Source of the DNA: Verrucomicrobiota bacterium
GTDB lineage: Bacteria > Verrucomicrobiota > Verrucomicrobiia > Chthoniobacterales > UBA10450
Length of the DNA stretch: 15,232 nucleotides
Direction of reading: 5' to 3'
NCBI GenBank assembly: GCA_003218785.1
Contig: QHOM01000162.1
Location: 1-15,232 of the forward strand
Made by a program: the position numbers and the translations under genes. Shown here in pieces: positions 1-6,095 of the stretch. Below the pieces are notes generated by a model, which did no database searches, had not been told where the DNA came from, and saw only the letters and a list, made by a program, of their open reading frames with translations. Within the stretch, counting starts at the first letter, position 1; each line of letters starts with the position of its first letter.

Positions 1-34
1 GATCTGGTCGCCTGCCTGAACTTTGTTGTGCCAT
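1..34 (-). CDS. rpsE: Start of probable rpsE, 30S ribosomal protein S5 (cut by window edge)
   Basis: An ATG on the minus strand three bases after the rplR stop opens a frame reading MAQQSSGRRPD before the window ends. Eleven residues are too few to recognise a family. The call rests on synteny: rpsE follows rplR in nearly all spc operons, and the tight spacing fits the rest of this operon. S5 is a small-subunit protein that helps set decoding accuracy. The rest of the gene lies outside the window. Confidence 0.6.
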   Translation of the reverse strand, partial: MAQQSSGRRPD

Positions 35-37
35 GAG

Positions 38-400
38 TTAAAATTTTAAGCCGCCCGCGCGCGCTGCATCCGCCAGAGCTCTCACTTTTCCGTGATAAAA
101 GAATCCACCGCGATCAAAAACCACGCGATCAAGTTTTTTCGCGAGCAGACGTTCCGCAATCGTCTTGCCAATTTGTTCTGCCGCGGCGCGGTTGGCGGCG
201 GATTTATTAGTCCCCACCAGCGAACGCTCAGCCGTCGATGCAGCGATCAGCGTGCGGCCAGCACCATCGTCGATAACTTGCGCGTAAATGTGTTTCCCGG
301 AGAAATGAACCGCTAGCCGCGGCCGTTCCGCCGTGCCAGCAACTTTCTTCCGGATCCGTCGGTGAACGCGCTGCCGGGCCGCTTTACGAGTCGTCGCCAT
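38..400 (-). CDS. rplR: 50S ribosomal protein L18
   Basis: This 120-residue protein matches the usual L18 length. The very basic N-terminus (MATTRKAARQRVHRRIRKK) is followed by the RPRLAVHFSGKHIYAQVIDD core and the C-terminal FDRGGFFYHGKVRALADAARAGG segment, which is typical of the family. L18 binds 5S rRNA together with L5 in the central protuberance of the large subunit. The start lies 2 bp after the rplF stop, so the pair is probably translationally coupled. No tail or other oddity is seen. Confidence 0.98.
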   Translation of the reverse strand: MATTRKAARQRVHRRIRKKVAGTAERPRLAVHFSGKHIYAQVIDDGAGRTLIAASTAERSLVGTNKSAANRAAAEQIGKTIAERLLAKKLDRVVFDRGGFFYHGKVRALADAARAGGLKF

Positions 401-402
401 AT

Positions 403-942
403 TTACTGAACGGTTTTGCCCACCTTGCGACGAATTTGCTCGCCTGCGTACCGGACGCCTTTGCCCTTGTACGGTTCGGGCCGATAAAAACGGCGGATGT
501 CCGCCGCCACCTGGCCAACTAATTTTTTGTCGACGCCCTGGATCGCAATCTTCGTGTTATCCGCGACTGTAATTTTAATGTCTTTCGGAATCGAAAATGG
601 AATCGGATGTGAGAAACCGAGACTCAAATTAAGCGTCGATCCCTGCACTGCAGCCTTGAAACCGACTCCTTCGATCTCGAGTTCCTTGCTGAAACCCTCG
701 CTCACGCCTTGCACCATGTTGTGAACGAGGCTCCGTGAAAGTCCGTGCAACGCTTTCACGCTGCGCGTCTCCGCCTCGCGCACGAGCGAAACGCGATTGT
801 CCTTGACGCTTGCCTTGATGTCGCACGGCAGCTTCCAGCTCAACTTTCCCTTAGGGCCTTCCACTGAAACCTCCCCGTCATTGTCGATGCTGACTCTGAC
901 TTTGTCGGGAATCTCAACCGCTTTATTTCCGATTCGTGACAT
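403..942 (-). CDS. rplF: 50S ribosomal protein L6
   Basis: L6 is a large-subunit protein near the factor-binding region, built from two copies of one alpha/beta fold. The 179-residue product starts MSRIGNKAVEIP, as bacterial L6 does, and ends with the PEPYKGKGVRYAGEQIRRK signature. An in-frame ATG four codons upstream (954) would give MVNF ahead of the normal start and overlap rpsH by 7 bp. I prefer 942 because family members begin MSRIG and this leaves a clean 5 bp gap after rpsH. rplR follows 2 bp downstream. Confidence 0.97.
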   Translation of the reverse strand: MSRIGNKAVEIPDKVRVSIDNDGEVSVEGPKGKLSWKLPCDIKASVKDNRVSLVREAETRSVKALHGLSRSLVHNMVQGVSEGFSKELEIEGVGFKAAVQGSTLNLSLGFSHPIPFSIPKDIKITVADNTKIAIQGVDKKLVGQVAADIRRFYRPEPYKGKGVRYAGEQIRRKVGKTVQ

Positions 943-947
943 AAAAT

Positions 948-1346
948 TTACCAAACGTAGGCAAGTAGTTCGCCGCCGACCTTGTGCTTCCTTGCTTCGC
1001 GCCCCGATAAAATGCCGCGCGAGGTGGAAAGAATCGCCAAACCCATTCCACCGAGCACTCGAGGGATTTCGTCGGCACCGACGTACCGGCGCAATCCCGG
1101 CCGGCTCACGCGTCGCAGGCCTGCAATCGCGCTCGAGCGGCTCACTATTTTGTTTATGATCTTAATGCGCGGATGCGCAGCGCTCGTGTCGATCGAATAA
1201 TCGGAGATGTAGCCTTCGTCCTTTAAGATGCGGGAAATCTCCGCCTTGATCTTCGAGTACGGAACGAAAACTTCCGGCTTTTGCGCACGCGTGCCGTTGC
1301 GGACACGCGCCAGAAAATCAGCAATAGGATCAGTAACAGTACTCAT
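948..1346 (-). CDS. rpsH: 30S ribosomal protein S8
   Basis: This 132-residue product is close to the usual 130. It starts MSTVTDPIADFLARVRNG and ends with the conserved GILSGREARKHKVGGELLAYVW block that contacts 16S rRNA helix 21. S8 nucleates assembly of the central domain of the small subunit, and in E. coli it represses the spc operon. It follows rplE after 4 bp. In most bacteria rpsN (S14) would lie between these two genes, and it is absent here. I could not identify an S8-binding mimic in the mRNA by eye. Confidence 0.98.
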   Translation of the reverse strand: MSTVTDPIADFLARVRNGTRAQKPEVFVPYSKIKAEISRILKDEGYISDYSIDTSAAHPRIKIINKIVSRSSAIAGLRRVSRPGLRRYVGADEIPRVLGGMGLAILSTSRGILSGREARKHKVGGELLAYVW

Positions 1347-1350
1347 GAAA

Positions 1351-1923
1351 TCAGGCGGGTTGCGCGGCGGGCTTCCTCGCCCGGTCGCTGAACGGCATTC
1401 CCATTTCGCTTAAGAGCGACTTGGCTTCCTCGTCCGTCCGTGCCGTGGTGACAATTGTAACATCAAATCCAATGTTGCGCTTGATTTTATCGAGCTCGAC
1501 TTCGGGAAAGATCGACTGATCCGAAATTCCCAGCGTGTAGTTGCCATGCTTATCAAAACAGCGCGGCGACACACCGCGAAAATCGCGAATGCGGGGGAGC
1601 GCTGCTTTGATGAAGCGCTCGAGAAACTCGTACATGCGTTCGCCACGCAAGGTCACCTTCGCGCCAATTGCCTGCGACTTTCGCAACTTGAAGTTGGAAA
1701 TGCTTCTCTTCGCCAAAGTTTCCACCGGGCGCTGTCCCGTGATCAAGGCAAGTTCCGCCTTTGCCTCCTCCAGCGCCTGCTTCACGTCCGATTGCGAGCC
1801 AACTGAAGTGTTAATCACGACTTTGTCGACCTTCGGAATCTGGTGGACGTTTTTGTAGCCATGCAGCTCTTTCAGCGCCAGCATCACGCGTTCTTTGTAA
1901 TGTCGATAAAATTCATTTTCCAT
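1351..1923 (-). CDS. rplE: 50S ribosomal protein L5
   Basis: L5 binds 5S rRNA and contacts the P-site tRNA region. The 190-residue product contains the family blocks NVHQIPKVDKVVINTSVG, ITGQRPVETLAKRSISNFKL and the DVTIVTTARTDEEAKSLLSEMGMPF terminus. It is about 10 residues longer than E. coli L5 because of an SDRARKPAAQPA tail. It lies 18 bp after rplX and 4 bp before rpsH, without the rpsN gene normally found downstream. Confidence 0.98.
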   Translation of the reverse strand: MENEFYRHYKERVMLALKELHGYKNVHQIPKVDKVVINTSVGSQSDVKQALEEAKAELALITGQRPVETLAKRSISNFKLRKSQAIGAKVTLRGERMYEFLERFIKAALPRIRDFRGVSPRCFDKHGNYTLGISDQSIFPEVELDKIKRNIGFDVTIVTTARTDEEAKSLLSEMGMPFSDRARKPAAQPA

Positions 1924-1941
1924 TTTTCAACAGGCTGTCAT

Positions 1942-2235
1942 CTAACTTTTCCTTTTGTCCTTTTTCGCCTTCGATTCCGCGGCTTTCACAGGCTTTCCGT
2001 CGCGCTCGATCAATTTCACATTAGAAATATGAATCGGGCCCTCCCGCTCCGCGATTTTGCCACTCGGATTGTCCTGCGATTTCCGGAGGTGCTTCTTGAT
2101 AATGCGTACGCCTTCGACCAAAACACGCTGCTTTTGTGGAAATACCGCCAGAATTTTTCCTGAAGAGCCCCGGAAATTTCCCGAGATGACCTCGACATGG
2201 TCCCCTTTTCTCACGTGACACTTAAGCCGGTTCAT
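1942..2235 (-). CDS. rplX: 50S ribosomal protein L24
   Basis: L24 is an early-assembly large-subunit protein near the exit tunnel. The 97-residue product has the KOW motif near its start (residues about 8–28, KGDHVEVISGNFRGSSGKIL) and a lysine-rich end (KAAESKAKKDKRKS). Its ATG overlaps the rplN stop in an ATGA (2232–2235), which implies translational coupling. The length is near the usual 100–105. Confidence 0.98.
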   Translation of the reverse strand: MNRLKCHVRKGDHVEVISGNFRGSSGKILAVFPQKQRVLVEGVRIIKKHLRKSQDNPSGKIAEREGPIHISNVKLIERDGKPVKAAESKAKKDKRKS

Positions 2236-2597
2236 AAAACCTCCGGAGCCAGCGAGACAATTTTCATGAAATTGCGCTCGCGCAATTCGCGGGCCACCGG
2301 CCCAAAAATGCGCGTGCCGCGCGGATTCAAATCTTTGTCGATAATCACAATCGCATTGTTGTCGAAGCGCAGCAGAGAACCATCATCGCGCCGAATCGGT
2401 TGTTTCGTGCGAACGAGAACCGCACGCACGACTTCGCCCTTCTTTACTGTCCCAGTCGCACTTGCTTCCTTCACGTTCGCTGTGATCACATCGCCGATTC
2501 CCGCGTAACGCGTGGACTTGCCGACGACGCCGATCATGGTCGCCATGCGCGCACCACTGTTGTCTGCCACATCAAGTCTGGATCGAAGTTGCACCAT
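2232..2597 (-). CDS. rplN: 50S ribosomal protein L14
   Basis: This 121-residue protein has the standard L14 length. It opens MVQLRSRLDVADNSGAR, and the middle GEVVRAVLVRTKQPIRRDDGS and the end FGPVARELRERNFMKIVSLAPEVL are diagnostic. L14 forms part of an inter-subunit bridge. The gene starts 34 bp after rpsQ, one of the wider gaps in this operon, with no convincing Shine-Dalgarno. Its stop overlaps the rplX start. Confidence 0.98.
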   Translation of the reverse strand: MVQLRSRLDVADNSGARMATMIGVVGKSTRYAGIGDVITANVKEASATGTVKKGEVVRAVLVRTKQPIRRDDGSLLRFDNNAIVIIDKDLNPRGTRIFGPVARELRERNFMKIVSLAPEVL

Positions 2598-2631
2598 AAG
2601 ATCGACAATTTACTCGCAAGTCATTTCGAAG

Positions 2632-2931
2632 TTATTTTTGGATAACCTTTACCAAGCGCCAGCGCTTCAGCTTACTCAGCGGCCGCGTCTCCATGATCCG
2701 AACCGTATCGCCGGTTTTTGCCGCGTTCTGCTCGTCGTGCGCATAAAATTTTTTCATCTGTTTGACAATCTTGCCGAACTTGGGATGCGGCACCCGTGTG
2801 ACGGTCCGCACGACAATCGTCTTGTTCATGCTGCTAGAAACCACTTCGCCAGTGCGCGTCTTGCGCGCACCGCGGGTGAAGGGCACGGGTTGCGGCGGCG
2901 CTTGAGGAGGCGATTGTTGTTGCGCGGCCAT
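2632..2931 (-). CDS. rpsQ: 30S ribosomal protein S17 with N-terminal extension
   Basis: S17 is a primary 16S rRNA-binding protein. The conserved core begins at RKTRTGEVVSSSMNKTIVV (about residue 23) and runs through HPKFGKIVKQMKKFYAHDE to ETRPLSKLKRWRLVKVIQK. About 20 residues precede the core (MAAQQQSPPQAPPQPVPF), rich in Gln and Pro and absent from E. coli S17. I chose the ATG at 2931, 4 bp after rpmC. The frame stays open further upstream, but that would run deep into rpmC. Confidence 0.96.
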   Translation of the reverse strand: MAAQQQSPPQAPPQPVPFTRGARKTRTGEVVSSSMNKTIVVRTVTRVPHPKFGKIVKQMKKFYAHDEQNAAKTGDTVRIMETRPLSKLKRWRLVKVIQK

Positions 2932-2935
2932 AAAT

Positions 2936-3139
2936 TTACTTTTTCTCGGTCTGTGTCGCACGCTGCGAGAGCAGTGTCTCGATCCGGGCAACGTCGCGCC
3001 GCAGCAAACGCAACCTGCTTGGCTGCTCGAGCTGGCCACTCTGCTGTTGCAAACGCAGATGCAGGCTCTCTTGGCGCAAGTCGCGTCTCTTCGTTAGCAA
3101 CTCGTCCGTACTCATTTCAACAATTTCTTTCATTTTCAT
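2936..3139 (-). CDS. rpmC: 50S ribosomal protein L29
   Basis: This small helical protein of 67 residues is close to E. coli L29 (63). MKMKEIVEMSTDELLTKRRDL and the following Leu/Gln/Arg-rich helix match the family, as does the position between rplP and rpsQ. L29 sits at the polypeptide exit site near the docking region for chaperones and SRP. The start could be the first or third residue (3139 or 3133). The first leaves a 6 bp gap after rplP. Confidence 0.96.
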   Translation of the reverse strand: MKMKEIVEMSTDELLTKRRDLRQESLHLRLQQQSGQLEQPSRLRLLRRDVARIETLLSQRATQTEKK

Positions 3140-3145
3140 GGCTCG

Positions 3146-3571
3146 TTAGGCGGCGGCCACATGGTGCCGGCTCAGGAACTTCGTGCGCACGGGCAATTTA
3201 TCCGCAGCCAGCCGCAGAGATTCGCGCGCGACCGATTCAGGCACTCCGTCTAGTTCAAACAAAATGTTGCCCGGTCGCACGGTGGCGACCCAGAACTCGG
3301 GCTGGCCTTTGCCTTTGCCCATGCGCGTTTCCGGCGGGCGTGCCGTGACTGATTTATCGGGGAAAATGCGGATCCACAATTTGCCTTTGCGCTTCATATT
3401 CCGCGTCAGGGCCACACGCGCCGCTTCCAGCTGCGTGTTGGTGATCCAGGCGCGCTCTAGCGTCTGCAAACCAAACTCGCCAAAGCCAATTCTGAGGTTG
3501 CGCGAAGCCGTTCCCTTGCGACTTCCTCGCTGGGACTTTCGATACTTCACGCGTTTTGGCATCAATGGCAT
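3146..3571 (-). CDS. rplP: 50S ribosomal protein L16
   Basis: L16 organises the A-site region of the large subunit. The 141-residue product shows PKRVKYRKSQRG at the start and RMGKGKGQPEFWVATVRPG in the middle, which is the region around the arginine that YcfD hydroxylates in E. coli. It ends KLPVRTKFLSRHHVAAA. The start at 3571 (MPLMPKR) is supported by a strong GGAGGAG Shine-Dalgarno 5 bases upstream. The internal Met at codon 4 is less likely. Confidence 0.98.
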   Translation of the reverse strand: MPLMPKRVKYRKSQRGSRKGTASRNLRIGFGEFGLQTLERAWITNTQLEAARVALTRNMKRKGKLWIRIFPDKSVTARPPETRMGKGKGQPEFWVATVRPGNILFELDGVPESVARESLRLAADKLPVRTKFLSRHHVAAA

Positions 3572-3576
3572 AACGA

Positions 3577-3583
3577 CTCCTCC
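3577..3583 (-). promoter_or_regulatory. Strong Shine-Dalgarno for rplP
   Basis: GGAGGAG on the minus strand directly abuts the rpsC stop codon and lies 5 bases before the rplP ATG at 3571. It stands out because most genes in this operon have weak or no recognisable Shine-Dalgarno. It decides the first of two candidate rplP starts. Confidence 0.8.
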
Positions 3584-4273
3584 TTAAACTTCCGCAGGAA
3601 CTGGCAGCGGTGGTGGCGGCGGCGGCGGCGTAGCGGGCTGAGCTGCCGGTTCTTCCTTCTTACAAATCCAACATTTCACGCCAATCTTGCCGTAAACTGT
3701 GTTGGCTTCGGCGAATCCATAATCGACTGCCGTCCGCAACGTGTGCAGAGGAACTTTGCCTTCCCGGTACCATTCCGACCGCGAGATCTCCGCGCCGTTG
3801 AGACGCCCCGAACAACGCAGACGAATACCATCCGCACCAAAATCCATCGCAGTCTGCACCGCTTTCTTCATCGCGCGGCGATAAGCGATCCGCCGCTCAA
3901 TTTGCAGCGCGACGTTCTCTGCGACCAGTTGCGCATCCAGCTCCGGACTCTTGATCTCCTGGATGTCGATCTTGACTTGCTTGCCTTGCGCCATTTTCGA
4001 GATCTCTTCCGTCATCTTTTCGATCTCCGCGCCTTTGCGCCCAATCACAATCCCGGGACGCGCGGTGAAAATTGTCACTCGAATACTGTTCCACGCCCGC
4101 TCAATCACAATTTTCGAGACGGCAGCGAACTGCAGTTTTTTCTTCACATACTTGCGAATCGCCAGATCGCTGTGCAAGAATGCCGGAAGCTCCTGCGGCG
4201 AGGCGTACCAACGCGAACGCCAGTCGCGATTGACGGCGAGGCGAAACCCAATTGGATTAACTTTTTGTCCCAT
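3584..4273 (-). CDS. rpsC: 30S ribosomal protein S3 with proline-rich tail
   Basis: S3 lines the mRNA entry channel of the small subunit. MGQKVNPIGFRLAVNRDWRS opens the protein. A KH domain carries the GXXG loop in RPGIVIGRKGAEI (about residues 73–85). The C-terminal domain contains LRCSGRLNGAEISRSEWYREG and VDYGFAEANTVYGKIGVK. The conserved fold ends near residue 208, after which a tail of about 20 residues contains seven consecutive prolines. The end of the core reads KCWICKK, where E. coli has KVWIFKG. Spacing to rplV is 3 bp. Confidence 0.98.
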   Translation of the reverse strand: MGQKVNPIGFRLAVNRDWRSRWYASPQELPAFLHSDLAIRKYVKKKLQFAAVSKIVIERAWNSIRVTIFTARPGIVIGRKGAEIEKMTEEISKMAQGKQVKIDIQEIKSPELDAQLVAENVALQIERRIAYRRAMKKAVQTAMDFGADGIRLRCSGRLNGAEISRSEWYREGKVPLHTLRTAVDYGFAEANTVYGKIGVKCWICKKEEPAAQPATPPPPPPPLPVPAEV

Positions 4274-4276
4274 AAA

Positions 4277-4768
4277 TTACCTTTTCGCTTTCTTTCCGGC
4301 CTTGTTTAGCTTGCGCCTCTTTTCCGCCGCAGAGGTTGTCGGTGCTTCGGCCGCCTGACCGGCTGTTGCTTGCTTCTTTAATTCTTTCTTCCCCTGTTCT
4401 CGTTTTGCTTTTTGCGTCTCGCGCGTCTCAATTGGAATTTCGTCCGATAGCACAATGCGGATGTGGCTCGTGCGCTTCAAAATCCGGCTGGTGCTTCCCC
4501 GCGCGCGCGCCATGATCCGCTTGAGCGTCGGGCCTTCGCCGACAATCGCCTCCTTCACGACCAATCCATCCGGTTTCAAGTTCGCGTTGTTCTCCGCATT
4601 GGCGATTGCGCTCTTGAGCGTTTTGCCGATCAGAAATGCGGCTTTTTTTGGAGTGAACGCGAGAAGATCGAGTGCGGCCGAAACCGGTAGACCCTGGATC
4701 TCACGCGTGACTTCGCGCACCTTGAACGGCGAAATCCGCGCATATTTATATATTGATCTCACTTCCAT
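4277..4768 (-). CDS. rplV: 50S ribosomal protein L22 with long basic C-terminal tail
   Basis: L22 lines the exit tunnel through a long beta-hairpin. The first 110 or so residues are canonical: YARISPFKVREVTREIQG, then FTPKKAAFLIGKTLKSAIANAENN, then the hairpin MARARGSTSRILKRTSHIRIV that contacts the tunnel. About 50 extra residues follow, rich in Lys, Ala and Glu and low in complexity (total 163 versus 110 in E. coli). It is the first gene after the inserted coiled-coil gene and begins after a 104 bp gap with small repeats. No clear Shine-Dalgarno is seen. Confidence 0.98.
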   Translation of the reverse strand: MEVRSIYKYARISPFKVREVTREIQGLPVSAALDLLAFTPKKAAFLIGKTLKSAIANAENNANLKPDGLVVKEAIVGEGPTLKRIMARARGSTSRILKRTSHIRIVLSDEIPIETRETQKAKREQGKKELKKQATAGQAAEAPTTSAAEKRRKLNKAGKKAKR

Positions 4769-4784
4769 ACGACTTCGTCATGAC

Positions 4785-4802
4785 GTCAAAAGGGTCAAAA
4801 GG
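4785..4802. repeat. Two tandem copies of GTCAAAAGG upstream of rplV
   Basis: Two exact 9 bp units lie in the 104 bp gap (4769–4872) between the coiled-coil gene and rplV. They are followed by a small inverted repeat GTTAC-aacg-GTAAC (4802–4815). The rest of the gap is A/T-rich with degenerate GTTA-type motifs. I see no convincing terminator or promoter in it. Confidence 0.6.
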
Positions 4803-4872
4803 TTACAACGGTAACGTCCTCCCGTTTTAGCGATGCAACCCTTATAACTCTTTTAACCTTGTTAACTTCCCA

Positions 4873-5664
4873 TTATTTCAAGCTCACATTCGACTGCGCA
4901 TCCACCTGGAGGCGATCCCCTATTCTTATCTTTTCCTTCTCCGAATCCATTTCTTGAATCACGGCGCCGCAAATTTTCTGCCGCACGTCGACCACTCGCA
5001 GCGTCGCGATCTTCCGATCGTTGCGCATTACGCGCATCGGCATGCCGATTTTTACACCCTCTTTCTCGCCAAGGTTGCCGACCACGAACGACCACTCGTC
5101 CTTCACACTAATGACGCTCCCATCCAGCAAACTCGGTTCCGCCGAATCCGGCGCGCTGGCCGATCTTGTCACGAGATTATTCGTGCTGCGCAATTGCGTT
5201 TCTACCTCCATGCGCGCTTGCGCGTCACCACCCTGCGACGTTTTCAGATAACGCAACATCGCCTCGTTCAGCCGCAACATCTGATCGCGATACTCATCGC
5301 GTTCCTTCTGTGCGAGTTGAAGATCACTCACGGCCGCCAGCAAGCGTTGCTCCAGCTTCGCGCGATCTTTACTCGCTGAAGCCAGACCCAGCGCTTCCAT
5401 CCGCAATTCCAAATCGGAATACTTGCGGCGAAACAGTTCCGCTTCCGCGTTGGATTCCGCCAGGCTGCTCGTCAAAGCCCTGAGCGACTGTTGCGCAATG
5501 GAGAACTGCCTTCTCAGCTCTTCGTTTTGCACGAGCAACGCTCCCGCCGTCACTGCGTGTTCCGCGTTTTCAACTTTGGATTCTGACAAAGAACTATTTC
5601 CCTCTGCCGCCAGCCTTCCGACCGGCAACAGGCCAACAAACATGATCATCGATCCCCGACTCAT
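4873..5664 (-). CDS. Putative secreted coiled-coil protein inserted in the S10 operon
   Basis: I do not recognise a named family. From the ATG at 5664 the product is 263 residues. A short N-terminal hydrophobic stretch (MIMFVGLLPVG) followed by RLAAEG looks like a signal peptide. Residues about 48–140 are charged, heptad-like helix (LEQRLLAAVSDLQLAQKERDEY) typical of a coiled coil. A Ser/Thr/Ala-rich linker leads to residues 182–263, a probable beta-barrel starting GSVISVKDEWSFVVGNLGEKEGVK and ending KIRIGDRLQVDAQSN. Similar closing domains occur, as I recall, in envelope proteins of Verrucomicrobia. The frame is open upstream to 5862 inside rpsS, but that region reads as shadow sequence. ATGs at 5649 and 5643 are alternative starts, and a GGGGA lies just before them. 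It sits between rpsS and rplV, which are normally adjacent. Confidence 0.75.
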   Translation of the reverse strand: MSRGSMIMFVGLLPVGRLAAEGNSSLSESKVENAEHAVTAGALLVQNEELRRQFSIAQQSLRALTSSLAESNAEAELFRRKYSDLELRMEALGLASASKDRAKLEQRLLAAVSDLQLAQKERDEYRDQMLRLNEAMLRYLKTSQGGDAQARMEVETQLRSTNNLVTRSASAPDSAEPSLLDGSVISVKDEWSFVVGNLGEKEGVKIGMPMRVMRNDRKIATLRVVDVRQKICGAVIQEMDSEKEKIRIGDRLQVDAQSNVSLK

Positions 5665-5680
5665 TGCCCATTTGGGCAAT
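5663..5680. repeat. Perfect inverted repeat at the start codon of the coiled-coil gene
   Basis: ATTGCCCA, a TT spacer and TGGGCAAT form a perfect 8 bp inverted repeat. On the minus strand its end overlaps the AT of the proposed ATG at 5664. A folded stem could hide that start codon, or the repeat could be a protein site. It directly abuts the 7 bp tandem array. Confidence 0.6.
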
Positions 5681-5707
5681 CGAAAATCGAAAGTCGAAAA
5701 TCGAAAA
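5680..5707. repeat. Four tandem 7 bp units (TCGAAAA/TCGAAAG)
   Basis: The units are TCGAAAA, TCGAAAG, TCGAAAA and TCGAAAA at 5680–5707, filling most of the 49 bp between rpsS and the coiled-coil gene. Such short heptameric arrays are commonly intergenic. Any role here is unknown. Confidence 0.8.
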
Positions 5708-5713
5708 TTCACA

Positions 5714-5992
5714 TTACTTCGCCACCTTCGCCGTGTGCGAACCATGTTTCTTGAACACACGCGTCGGTGAAAATTCACCGAGCTTATGACCGACCATGTT
5801 CTCAGTGATGAAAACGGAGTTAAAGGTCTTTCCGTTGTGCACCAAAAACGTGTGGCCGACAAAATCCGGTGTCACCATCGAACGCCGCGACCAGGTTTTG
5901 ATCGGTTTCTTTGCGCCCGCACTATTCATCTTGTCGATCTTCTCCAAGAGATGCGATTCGACGAAGGGTCCTTTCTTCAACGATCTAGCCAT
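5714..5992 (-). CDS. rpsS: 30S ribosomal protein S19
   Basis: S19 lies in the head of the small subunit, next to S13 and the A-site finger. The 92-residue product has the usual length. It starts MARSLKKGPFVESHLLEKI and contains RRSMVTPDFVGHTFLVHNGK and GHKLGEFSPTRVFKKH. The frame is open 93 bp further upstream, but that stretch covers the repeat-bearing intergenic region and adds nothing family-like, so I use the ATG at 5992. rplV should follow directly but is displaced by the coiled-coil gene. Confidence 0.98.
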   Translation of the reverse strand: MARSLKKGPFVESHLLEKIDKMNSAGAKKPIKTWSRRSMVTPDFVGHTFLVHNGKTFNSVFITENMVGHKLGEFSPTRVFKKHGSHTAKVAK

Positions 5993-6010
5993 AAATTGCA
6001 AATGACAACT

Positions 6011-6053
6011 TGTAGCGCGCCTCTGTGCGGCGCGTGCGCGATGCATCCCTACA
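6011..6053. repeat. Dispersed hairpin repeat, rplB–rpsS gap
   Basis: An outer stem of TGTAG (6011–6015) and CTACA (6049–6053) encloses a perfect 6 bp hairpin CGCGCC–GGCGCG (6016–6021 and 6029–6034, loop 7). A weaker second arm follows (TGC–GCA, with the palindrome GATGCATC at 6040–6047). A further small hairpin, ACGG–CCGT (6056–6068), and another CTACA (6086–6090) lie just beyond. The architecture matches the copies at 13793 and 14440. It sits inside the operon. Confidence 0.65.
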
Positions 6054-6095
6054 GGACGGATTCCCCGTGCCAAACAGGGCCGCAACTACAGAACA

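Noticed and set aside
2932..3039. Cys-rich N-terminal extension of S17
   Set aside because: It is an out-of-frame reading of rpmC. The apparent Cys motif (CVCCG) is therefore a shadow, not a zinc site.
2512..3348. Plus-strand frame of 278 codons opposite rplN–rplP
   Set aside because: It crosses five conserved minus-strand genes and reads as low-complexity Arg/Ala/Ser sequence typical of antisense shadows.
5665..5862. Longer form of the coiled-coil protein starting inside rpsS
   Set aside because: It would overlap rpsS by about 150 bp and translate the 7 bp repeat array. The signal-peptide-like start at 5664 or shortly after is more natural.
5993..6085. N-terminal extension of S19
   Set aside because: It covers the hairpin repeat region. 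S19 proteins start at MARSLKKGPF, which has its own ATG at 5992.
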